Source: Bombiscardovia asteroides_K (GTDB lineage: Bacteria; Actinomycetota; Actinomycetes; Actinomycetales; Bifidobacteriaceae). From it: a DNA stretch of 64,000 nt. The stretch is from NCBI RefSeq assembly GCF_048001765.1, contig NZ_CP181447.1:1364001-1428000 (forward strand), written 5' to 3'. Positions 18,284-25,680 of this stretch are shown here, one piece after another (positions within the stretch are counted from its first letter, which is position 1; every line of letters starts with the position of its first letter). Position numbers and translations under genes: made by a program. The notes under the pieces were generated by a model that saw nothing but the letters and a program-made list of their open reading frames with translations, was not told the DNA's origin and did not search any database.

Positions 18284-20344
18284 TCATCCTTCTTCCGTTT
18301 TCCTAGATTGCAGGCTGCATACCCAGGATGTAAACACCGCCACCAGCAACAGAACCACAGTCACCAGAAGGAACCGGCCGACGGGCACAGGGGTCAGAGC
18401 CATAGACATGCCAGCCTGGACAAAACTCAAGGCTATACAGCCCTCGACAATGGCAATCGCCAGCAGCGCCATCACTGCACCGCCGGCCACATCGGTCAGT
18501 GTCTCCATCACTCCCGACCAGACTATTGACCTCCAGACCACCCCAATCTGATTAAGCCGCTGGTTCTGCCGCTTGCGCTCCCAGGCAGAAATGGCGATGG
18601 ACTGCATCATGAAAATCAAGGCAAGAACGGTCCCGCCGACAATCATGACCGTCATGGCCGTCTGCCCGGACAGGCCTCGTTGAATGAAGTCATCTATATA
18701 CTCCTGCCTGGTCTGCACCGCGAAATCGCCCTGGAGTTCACTCTTCAGGCGGGAGGTAATCCCCTGTGCATCAGTCGGATTGGCAGCCGATATGGGAATG
18801 ATCGTACGTGCGTCTTCACCCAATTGAGGCAGGTCACCCTCTGCCGTCAGGAACAGAGGGTAGTTATTGCCTGCAGATAGTTCTGGAATGCCCTCAGGCG
18901 ACCGAACAAGGGCAACGACCCGCGCCTCATGCGGTTGATCATGGCGATCAAGAAGACGAACGGTGTCGCCTATGGAATAGGAGGAATCCTGATTCACGGC
19001 GACCCGGTCTGAGCCGAGATCAGACGAATTCCCTTGGATAAAGGAGAAATGAATGCTCGACGAGTTCTGAACTTTCTGACCCTGCAGTTGCTCGGCAGGC
19101 TCCCATACCACCGTTGCCGTCTGGCCCGGTGATCCTTCCATGGCCCATTGCTGAGTCTGGTAGGTAACAAAGTCTCGAACCTCAGGTATCCCCTCGATCA
19201 AATCTGATGGGTTGCGGTTTTTGGCATCCGAATCAAGGGAAGTAGCTATGACATCGGCCTTCAGAGGGTACAGACTCAGAACCGCTCCACCGATGGAGCC
19301 AGCCTGCGCGGCGGCCACAAGGGAGATGACGATGGTCAGAATCATCATGGCGGGGAGGGCTATCGCAGTTGAACCCGCGCTCTCCTTACGAGCACGCTGC
19401 CGGGCCAGAAGACCTGGCCCCCCGGCCGCCTTCGCCGGGATCAGGCCAATGATCGACACAGTCAGGACAACCAGGATCGGAGCCGCCAAATAGACCGTAG
19501 TGATGACAAGAATGACCTCGAGCATAATACGCAGGTCCTGGGTCATAGAAGACAGCGGGGCGAACCCGACCACCAAGGTCAGGATCAGGAAGACCAGGGC
19601 TGCCGAAAAACGAACCCACCCCATCCGCTTGGTTTTGTCACTGGTCTCCGTCATGAGCTGGAGCACGGATGCCCTGCCCACCTTGCTCATAGCCATCCAT
19701 ACTCCCAGCAGACAGGCAACCATCATCATGATGAAGGTGACCACTGCAATGGAGGGTCGAATCCGCGGAGTGAAAACCATGCCCCTGTCGCCGAACTCGG
19801 CCGAGCGCGCGTAAAACCGTCCAACTGGTACGGTCAGGAGAGACCCTGCCAAACAGCCGATGAGATTCGAGAGGGCCAGGGGAATCGAGAATTCCAGGAG
19901 ACCTATGATCAGGATCCTCCTGCGCGAGGCTCCGTTCAACCGCATCATTGCATACTCGCGCCGACGTTCCTGAATCAGAAAAGTGACCGAGGAGAGAACC
20001 AAAAAGACTGACACCAGCAAGCAGCAAACCAGCGCCGGAATAGTGACTATAGAGAGATTTGAATAAGGTGCCTTGGCCTGGAAACGCTGGTAGGTGTTCA
20101 ACCTATTCAGATCGCCGATATTGTCAAAGGACTTTCCTGCCTGGTAGACCTGCATGGTCGAAGAGGTCAGCAGGGATGCCAGGCAGGTGGACAGACCCAT
20201 GACCACGTACGATGCTCGATGCTTCCTGATCAGGGACAAGACCAGGGAGAACAAGGTCGGTCGACTGATCAAGGAGAATGCATGCAGGGTATCCCGTTCG
20301 GGAACTTCCCCTCTTCCTGCTTGACCTTTACACGCATGCATCAT
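18284..20344 (-). CDS. FtsX-type ABC transporter permease
   Basis: A 686-residue membrane subunit with about ten predicted helices, two FtsX/MacB-type core regions (one near residues 90-250, one at the C-terminus) and a large extracytoplasmic domain at about 345-560. The stretch LVCCLLVSVFLVLSSVTFLIQERRREYAMMRLNGASRRRILI is the coupling region seen in BceB/LolC-like permeases (reported here as positions about 100-145). ATG 20344 overlaps the stop codon of the ATPase gene as ATGA, so the two are translationally coupled. Members of this group usually export or sense antimicrobial peptides or lipids; the cargo here is unknown. Confidence 0.88.
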   Translation of the reverse strand: MMHACKGQAGRGEVPERDTLHAFSLISRPTLFSLVLSLIRKHRASYVVMGLSTCLASLLTSSTMQVYQAGKSFDNIGDLNRLNTYQRFQAKAPYSNLSIVTIPALVCCLLVSVFLVLSSVTFLIQERRREYAMMRLNGASRRRILIIGLLEFSIPLALSNLIGCLAGSLLTVPVGRFYARSAEFGDRGMVFTPRIRPSIAVVTFIMMMVACLLGVWMAMSKVGRASVLQLMTETSDKTKRMGWVRFSAALVFLILTLVVGFAPLSSMTQDLRIMLEVILVITTVYLAAPILVVLTVSIIGLIPAKAAGGPGLLARQRARKESAGSTAIALPAMMILTIVISLVAAAQAGSIGGAVLSLYPLKADVIATSLDSDAKNRNPSDLIEGIPEVRDFVTYQTQQWAMEGSPGQTATVVWEPAEQLQGQKVQNSSSIHFSFIQGNSSDLGSDRVAVNQDSSYSIGDTVRLLDRHDQPHEARVVALVRSPEGIPELSAGNNYPLFLTAEGDLPQLGEDARTIIPISAANPTDAQGITSRLKSELQGDFAVQTRQEYIDDFIQRGLSGQTAMTVMIVGGTVLALIFMMQSIAISAWERKRQNQRLNQIGVVWRSIVWSGVMETLTDVAGGAVMALLAIAIVEGCIALSFVQAGMSMALTPVPVGRFLLVTVVLLLVAVFTSWVCSLQSRKTEEG

Positions 20345-21075
20345 CGTACCCCCTGGCCGACCTGAGTCATGCTGGTCAGGTGAGTGGACAGCTGTTCGGC
20401 CGTATACCCCTGACAGATCGAATGCACAGTGCCGTCCACCAAGAACACCGTGCGCTGCGCCCAGGCCGCCACATTGGGGTCATGGGTCACCATGAGCACG
20501 GTCCGTCCGCTCTCCACCAGGGTCGAAAAGGCATCCAGAACCATCTGCGAACTGCGCGTATCCAGCGCCCCTGTGGGCTCGTCGGCGAAAATCATGTCTG
20601 GCTGGGCGACCAATGCTCTGGCAATGGCCACGCGTTGCCTCTGACCGCCGGATATGTCAGACGGATACTGCTGCGCATACCCATCCAGACCCAAAATCTT
20701 CAGGGCCTGCAGCGATTGGGCGACACCAACTTTGGGACCGCCGAAGAGCTGGGGCAGCATGACGCTCTGCAAGCAGGTGAAGGCCTCGACCAAGTTGTAA
20801 TCCTGAAAAACGAAACCGATATGGTCGCGCCGCATCCTGGTTAGGGCGGACTCCTTCATCCTGGCTATGTTCTGGCCGGCTATCTCGACCGATCCCTGCT
20901 GTACTGGCAAGAGCCCTGAGGCGCAATAGAGCAAGGTGGTTTTCCCCGCTCCGGAAGGGCCCATAACTGCGGTCCAAGATCCTGCCGAGCATTCCAGACC
21001 GACTTGGTCTATTCCAGCTTCACCAGCCTTGTAGTGGAAGGACACCCCCTCCATTTTCAGTGGCAGTTCATTCAT
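20341..21075 (-). CDS. ABC transporter ATPase (LolD/MacB/BceA-like)
   Basis: The ATP-hydrolysing partner of the FtsX-type permease. Motifs: Walker A GPSGAGKTT, Q-loop FVFQDYNLVEA, signature SGGQRQRVAIARAL, Walker B MIFADEPTGALD and the switch histidine in MVTHD. The DEPTGALD sequence is typical of the LolD/BceA group. ATG 21075 is chosen over 21090 because AAGGA lies 6 bases before it. It overlaps the upstream permease gene by 8 bases and runs into the next gene through ATGA, so this is a tightly coupled operon. Confidence 0.92.
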   Translation of the reverse strand: MNELPLKMEGVSFHYKAGEAGIDQVGLECSAGSWTAVMGPSGAGKTTLLYCASGLLPVQQGSVEIAGQNIARMKESALTRMRRDHIGFVFQDYNLVEAFTCLQSVMLPQLFGGPKVGVAQSLQALKILGLDGYAQQYPSDISGGQRQRVAIARALVAQPDMIFADEPTGALDTRSSQMVLDAFSTLVESGRTVLMVTHDPNVAAWAQRTVFLVDGTVHSICQGYTAEQLSTHLTSMTQVGQGVR

Positions 21076-22294
21076 TGATCTTCCTTTCATTCAGATCGCC
21101 TAGGCAACAAAACTTTCTGGCCGACCACCAGCAAAGACAAAGGGCCAAAACCAGCAGGCCCAGGATTAGGTAGAGATCAATGCCGGGCAATGGCACAATC
21201 CGAGTCACCACACTGCCAATACAGCATGGATCCACGAGAAGCCAGCCGACAAAGACATGAACGGCCAGCAACACCACCGGGACTGCAAGCAAGATCAAGC
21301 GTGTGTAGGTCCTGCAGTGCATGGAAATCCAGAGAACCAAAAGAAAAACAAGAAAGGCGGACCCCAGGCAGAGCAATACGAACACAGCCAGATACTCCCC
21401 CAAAGACCAGGTGAACCAAGGCAATGCATGTCCATCAAAAACAGGAAGATCCTGCAAACCAGCGATCTTTGGCACCCACATCAGAAAGGATCCTGTTGCC
21501 ACCATGAGCATCATCAGCAGGCCCACACAGACCATGGCGAACACCTGCAGCCCAGGCAAGAAGCGTCCGGTCCGTGTCGTCAACTGCGTCTGCCGGACCC
21601 CATGGACCTGGTCTTTAACAAGGCGTGGGGCCACGACGACCAAGGCTGCCAGAAGCGGGACCAGATAGATTGAAAGTCTGAAGTTGCTCTGTGTGTAGTC
21701 CAGTAATTCCGGGGCGGCCAGGCCCATGCCCGCCCTGCACTGTCCGCTTAAGTCATCAAGCCGCTTTGTTACCGATCCAGGCAGGTCGATGCCATTACTA
21801 CCGCCCTTACGCAACTGTTTCGCGGCTCTTGCAGTCAGTGCTTCCCGGTTACATCCACGATAGGCATCCATGACATCATGGCAATGAGCAAGCCGACGAT
21901 AGCTGGGCAAGGCATTGATGCGGCCGGTCAGTTTACCCCGGTCTGTATTCAGTACTGAAGGATTTGTCCAGCGCAAACCATCGACCGAATCGACCAGGTC
22001 CCTGGCCGACTGATAATTCTTGACGCCCAGTTGAACAGCCTGAGGACCAAGTGCCATCAGATCTTTGGATACCAGCGGTTCAAGTCTGTCAGCCTCACGC
22101 TTGAATCCGGCAATAGTGGACTGACTGACATACGGTCCGTAGCGAGCCAGGTCATGATGGGCTTCGTCAGTGGGAATCTGGTCATACATGGCTAGATTCA
22201 TACAGAAAACGAATCCAAGAGACAGACTGAGCACCACCCAAAAAGAGGTACTCAGAAGGTGCCGCATCTCGTTCCTGATCACCGTCCATCTCAT
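21068..22294 (-). CDS. ABC-2-like membrane permease subunit
   Basis: A membrane protein of about 408 residues. It has one N-terminal helix (FWVVLSLSLGFVFCMNLAM), an extracytoplasmic domain of about 150 residues, and then five or six hydrophobic helices to the C-terminus (LVPLLAALVVVAP onward). This is the layout of ABC-2-type permeases. ATG 22294 is preferred because AAGGA stands 8 bases upstream; the longer reading begins at TTG. The gene lies directly below the ATPase at 22356-23213, which is its likely partner. I see no motif that identifies the cargo. Confidence 0.75.
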   Translation of the reverse strand: MRWTVIRNEMRHLLSTSFWVVLSLSLGFVFCMNLAMYDQIPTDEAHHDLARYGPYVSQSTIAGFKREADRLEPLVSKDLMALGPQAVQLGVKNYQSARDLVDSVDGLRWTNPSVLNTDRGKLTGRINALPSYRRLAHCHDVMDAYRGCNREALTARAAKQLRKGGSNGIDLPGSVTKRLDDLSGQCRAGMGLAAPELLDYTQSNFRLSIYLVPLLAALVVVAPRLVKDQVHGVRQTQLTTRTGRFLPGLQVFAMVCVGLLMMLMVATGSFLMWVPKIAGLQDLPVFDGHALPWFTWSLGEYLAVFVLLCLGSAFLVFLLVLWISMHCRTYTRLILLAVPVVLLAVHVFVGWLLVDPCCIGSVVTRIVPLPGIDLYLILGLLVLALCLCWWSARKFCCLGDLNERKINE

Positions 22295-22355
22295 TAAAGA
22301 CATCCTTGGCAAGAAATGAGATTGCGAGTCCGATTCGGTGAAGTATGCCGCATCG

Positions 22356-23213
22356 CTACTCCTCGTCCCCGTAGATCACCAGGAAGGCATCCTCCAAGTT
22401 GGCAGGAACAGCTTGGCCCTGGGACGGCGGCTCAGGTGAGTAAATTCTGAGCCGGGTCGCATCCCCGTCCAGCTCATCCTCAAGGAGCAGCTGCCCCTCC
22501 CCTAAGCTGTAATCTGCAGGAACCGAGAATATTTTGCCTTCCATCCAGCGGCTTATCTGCCTTGGGGACTGGTTGCAGCAGATCTGTCCATCCTTGAGCA
22601 TGATGACCCGGTCGGCGATAGTCTCCAGGTCAGAGACGATATGAGTGGATAGGATGACGGTCCGGTCGCGTGAAAGGGCATGAACCAGGTTACGGAAACG
22701 GACGCGTTCCCGTGGATCCAACCCTGCGGTCGGCTCGTCCAAAATCATCAGTTCCGGGTCATTGATCATGGCCTGTGCCAGTCCCACGCGCTGAATCATG
22801 CCACCGGAGAGCGTCTTCATCTTCTGCTTGCCCTGGTTTTTAAGCCCCACTGTCTCCAGGAGATCTTTCGCCAAGGGCTTGGCTCGTTTGTGACCAATCC
22901 CCTGAAGGGCTGCTATGTACGTCAAAAAATCTTCAGCACTGTAGTCCGGGTAATAGCCGAATTTTTGGGGCAGATACCCCAGGAGGCCGCGATAGTCCTC
23001 GTCCATGACCATGATGTCCTGCCCGTTCCAAGTGATGTTTCCCGAATCCGGGTGGATCAGGGTGGCGATCATTTGGATCAATGTGGTCTTGCCTGCTCCG
23101 TTGGGTGCCAGGAGCCCATGGACGCCGGTTCCGATGGAGAGGCTCAGATCGTCAATGACCTGCTTGTTTCTGAAGCTCTTTGACACATGGCCCAAGTGCA
23201 GCACGAAACTCAC
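22356..23213 (-). CDS. ABC transporter ATPase of sigma-factor-linked type
   Basis: An ATPase of 285 residues. Motifs: Walker A APNGAGKTT (the first glycine of the usual GPNGAGKT is alanine), the Q-loop region GYLPQKFGYYPDYSAEDFL, signature LSGGMIQRVGLAQAM, Walker B LMILDEPTAGLD and the switch histidine in STHIVSD. The PQKFGYYP segment recalls ATPases that I associate with ECF-sigma operons in Firmicutes, from memory. The start is GTG 23213 with AAAGGA very close to it (2-3 bases), so initiation may be poor. It lies between the two small membrane-protein genes of the operon and probably serves one or both. Confidence 0.88.
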   Translation of the reverse strand: MSFVLHLGHVSKSFRNKQVIDDLSLSIGTGVHGLLAPNGAGKTTLIQMIATLIHPDSGNITWNGQDIMVMDEDYRGLLGYLPQKFGYYPDYSAEDFLTYIAALQGIGHKRAKPLAKDLLETVGLKNQGKQKMKTLSGGMIQRVGLAQAMINDPELMILDEPTAGLDPRERVRFRNLVHALSRDRTVILSTHIVSDLETIADRVIMLKDGQICCNQSPRQISRWMEGKIFSVPADYSLGEGQLLLEDELDGDATRLRIYSPEPPSQGQAVPANLEDAFLVIYGDEE

Positions 23214-23247
23214 CGTCCTTTCAAGCTAAACATGCGCGATTCTGTCC

Positions 23248-24111
23248 TCATACCGTCGCCAGTCTGTTCATGCGCCATGCCCGCTTCGGCAGAGGTGCCC
23301 CCACGCAGCGTCCATGTAGAACAAGCAGGAAGGTCACCAGGAGAACAAGACCCGCCGCCAGGCTCAAGGCCGGCGGAATGGAGACAAGGATGGGGGCGGT
23401 GGCGAATCGAGTCAGATAAAGCATCATGCCGAGCACAATCCAGAGTCCGAGAACCAGATAGATGGACAGTTCTCCATGCATATGCTCCTCTACCCAGATC
23501 TGTGCCAGGGAAAAGAGAAAGAGGGAGGAGAAGCTGATCCCCAGAAGGGTCATGGTGGACAGCCCCGGATTGGTCGTCCACGCCAGCAAGACCGTAGCCA
23601 AGGATGAAATCATCATGCTGACCATGCCGAACAGAAGCATCCTGACTGCGGCTATCTGACGGAATGACCACTTGCAGGTTCTGATCAGATTCAGGGTATT
23701 CAGGTTCCGTTCCTTGAGCACTACCAAAAGGTGCACCACCAGGAAAAGAGCAGGCGAGCAGACGAATATGGGGACAACCAGACCGAAGATTCTATCGACT
23801 CTGCTGGGCCAAGCAGTCTTCATGAAGGAGCCAAAGACGGTCGCCCAAACTGCCACCGTCAGAATCAAGCCGATAAAGACGCAGTCCCAGAGGCCAAAGA
23901 GCAGATTTCTCAGGCCTAGGGAACGAACCATGGCTACAAGGGTCCAGATCAACCCAGGACGTCTTCCCATCCCTTTGCGTACAATTGTTTTTATGGATCG
24001 CTCGCGCATCCTGGAACTGCCGATCTGTGATTCAGCAAAATTATCGCGTTCAAGGTCGCTACCCTGAAGAGCCGCCAGAATGGGACGGATATCAGGTTCA
24101 GACCGATTCAT
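23248..24111 (-). CDS. Membrane protein following an ECF sigma factor (anti-sigma or permease candidate)
   Basis: A protein of about 287 residues with a ~65-residue charged cytoplasmic N-terminus and about six hydrophobic helices afterwards (VFIGLILTVAVWATVFGSF; IFVCSPALFLVVHLLVVL; and four more). No HxxxCxxC anti-sigma zinc motif is present. ATG 24111 has GGAG 7 bases before it, inside the end of the sigma gene, which it overlaps by 14 bases; this is coupled translation. Position directly after the sigma gene suggests an anti-sigma factor, while the helix pattern would also suit a permease for the ATPase downstream. I cannot decide between these. Confidence 0.7.
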   Translation of the reverse strand: MNRSEPDIRPILAALQGSDLERDNFAESQIGSSRMRERSIKTIVRKGMGRRPGLIWTLVAMVRSLGLRNLLFGLWDCVFIGLILTVAVWATVFGSFMKTAWPSRVDRIFGLVVPIFVCSPALFLVVHLLVVLKERNLNTLNLIRTCKWSFRQIAAVRMLLFGMVSMMISSLATVLLAWTTNPGLSTMTLLGISFSSLFLFSLAQIWVEEHMHGELSIYLVLGLWIVLGMMLYLTRFATAPILVSIPPALSLAAGLVLLVTFLLVLHGRCVGAPLPKRAWRMNRLATV

Positions 24112-24748
24112 GACCAAACTCCTTCCTCAAATTGTCCAAAAGTCGGTAATACCGAGCCTTGACCGTGTTTTCAGGCTCTCCGCAAGCCTCGGCAATCTGC
24201 GCGAACCCATAGCCGGCATACAGATGGAGACGCAAAACTTCCTGCACCGGGACCGGAGCCTGTGAGATCTTGTCTTCAATCCGACCAACTAGGTCGTCCT
24301 TGAAGGTCTGGTCGGCGGGGTCGTCATGTTGATCGTGGCCGGATGTCACAAATACTTGCGCCTCCTGCCGCTGCCGCCTGCGGCGGATCCGCCAGTAATC
24401 AATGACCTTGTAGGTTGCGATGCGGTGGATCCAGGTACGGAAGCTGGACTTGTGCGGATCGTAGCTGCCCAAAGACCGCAGAATGGCAACGAAGGCATCC
24501 TGGGCAAGGTTCAGCGACTCCTCCTTATCGCCTACCTGAGCTCGGATGTAGGCCAGGATGTCGTCGTAGTACTTGCGAACTAGGTCATCGGCTGCGCGAA
24601 AGGACCTAGTTGACAGTATGTTTCTGATCCATTCCAGGTCCTCTGCCTGGGATTGGCCACCATCAGCGTCTCCGTCGCTGGTTTGTCTGACCAAGGCCGG
24701 ATGTATAGCTTCATCCGCAGGCAGCAGATGGTCACCCATCTTCGCCAT
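24098..24748 (-). CDS. ECF-type sigma-70 family RNA polymerase sigma factor
   Basis: Directs RNA polymerase to a small set of promoters, probably including its own operon. Region 2 spans about 50-115 (LNLAQDAFVAILRSLGSYDP; then FRTWIHRIATYKVIDYWRIRRRR) and region 4 about 150-210 (VQEVLRLHLYAGYGFAQIAEACGEPENTVKARYYRLLDNLR). It has the two-domain ECF layout, preceded by a 45-residue acidic leader. ATG 24748 is chosen because AAGGAGG lies 7 bases before it. It heads the minus-strand unit containing a membrane protein and two ABC systems, which are its likely regulon and perhaps its input. Confidence 0.92.
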   Translation of the reverse strand: MAKMGDHLLPADEAIHPALVRQTSDGDADGGQSQAEDLEWIRNILSTRSFRAADDLVRKYYDDILAYIRAQVGDKEESLNLAQDAFVAILRSLGSYDPHKSSFRTWIHRIATYKVIDYWRIRRRRQRQEAQVFVTSGHDQHDDPADQTFKDDLVGRIEDKISQAPVPVQEVLRLHLYAGYGFAQIAEACGEPENTVKARYYRLLDNLRKEFGHESV

Positions 24749-24879
24749 GCTCCAGCCTCCTTGCAGCATTGTGAACTTTCGACAACCTCATATTCGTTGT
24801 GCAGGCTGCAATAGTTGCATGGAAGGCGGTTTTATTTTCTTCCTGGCGTGTCTAGAAATGCACTAGCAGTGAGAAAGAA

Positions 24880-24908
24880 TTGACCATTCCAAGGACCACA
24901 GCTATATT
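24880..24908 (+). promoter_or_regulatory. Sigma-A-type promoter of the riboflavin-transport unit
   Basis: TTGACC (24880-24885) and TATATT (24903-24908) are separated by 17 bases, nearly the consensus. Transcription should begin near 24915, just before the FMN aptamer at 24919. This fixes the aptamer as the 5' leader of the downstream genes. Confidence 0.8.
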
Positions 24909-24918
24909 GAAATCGTCA

Positions 24919-25043
24919 GTTTCAGGGAAGGTGAAAGTCCTTACTGGCGGTATCCGGCTGAAGGCCGGGAGCCCGCGACCCGCGCAAGCGGTTGATATCG
25001 GTCAAAGTCCGAAGCCAACGGTTACAGTCCGGATGGAAGAAAC
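24919..25043 (+). promoter_or_regulatory. FMN riboswitch (RFN element)
   Basis: The RNA leader carries the conserved RFN blocks in order: AGGGAAGGTGAAAGTCC, ACTGGCGGTA, GGGAGCCCGCGACC, GGTCAAAGTCCG and ACGGTTACAGTCCGGATGGAAG. The outer P1 helix closes with GTTTC (24919-24923) and GAAAC (25039-25043). It binds FMN and should turn off the riboflavin transporter genes when FMN is plentiful. GAGG (25044-25047) lies directly after P1 and 6 bases before ATG 25054. No T-run terminator is visible between the aptamer and the gene, so control at translation initiation is the likelier mode. Confidence 0.95.
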
Positions 25044-25053
25044 GAGGCCCTCT

Positions 25054-25659
25054 ATGAGCATGCCCAATTCTCATTCACATACCACTGCAAGCAAGGACAC
25101 ACGCTTCAACGATGTCCATTCCACAGGTGCAGGCGGTTCAGGACGCTGGTCGACCAAGCGGATCGCGGTTTACGCGCTCTTCGTAGCCCTGGCCATGGTT
25201 CTGAGCTTCTTCTCCTTCCCGATCTTTCCTGCTGCCCCTTGGCTCAAATACGACCCCTCAGGCATCGTCGTCCTGGTATGCGGCTTCGCCTTCGGCCCTG
25301 CTGCTGCAGCAATCATCTCCATTCTGGGATTCGTCCCGCACCTGTTCACCAACCCCTTCGGCGCTCTGATTTCGATGATCGTGGCCCTGGCGCTCAGCGT
25401 GCCGGCAGCCCTGGTCTACCGCAAGATGCACAGCCGTAAGGGAGCGGTCATCGGGATCGTCTCCGGCGCCATTCTGGGTGTGATTGCAGCTATCCTATGC
25501 AACGTGGTGATCACCCCCTTCTACGCGCACATGTCCATGGCCAAGGTGGTCGCCATGATCGTGCCGATCCTCCTGCCCTTCAACCTGATGAAGTTCGCCA
25601 TTCACGGAGTGGTCACCTTCCTGATATACAAGCCCATCTCCACGCTGATCAACAAGTAG
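25054..25659 (+). CDS. ribU: ECF transporter S component, riboflavin type (RibU)
   Basis: Substrate-binding membrane subunit of an energy-coupling-factor transporter, predicted to capture riboflavin. About 201 residues: a hydrophilic ~35-residue N-terminal tail, then about six helices starting at IAVYALFVALAMVLSFFSF. Tracts such as DPSGIVVLVCGFAFGPAAAA are typical of riboflavin S components. The riboflavin assignment rests mainly on the FMN riboswitch in its leader. ATG 25054 has GAGG 6 bases before it; the longer open frame to the left would run through the riboswitch and is rejected. The fused ECF ATPase/EcfT gene begins 21 bases after its stop. Confidence 0.9.
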   Translation: MSMPNSHSHTTASKDTRFNDVHSTGAGGSGRWSTKRIAVYALFVALAMVLSFFSFPIFPAAPWLKYDPSGIVVLVCGFAFGPAAAAIISILGFVPHLFTNPFGALISMIVALALSVPAALVYRKMHSRKGAVIGIVSGAILGVIAAILCNVVITPFYAHMSMAKVVAMIVPILLPFNLMKFAIHGVVTFLIYKPISTLINK

Positions 25660-25680
25660 GCCACGGCAGTTCGGCACGTC

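Noticed and set aside
24880..25053. Upstream extension of ribU to the start of the open frame
   Set aside because: It would translate the promoter and the whole FMN aptamer; ATG 25054 has a good ribosome site.
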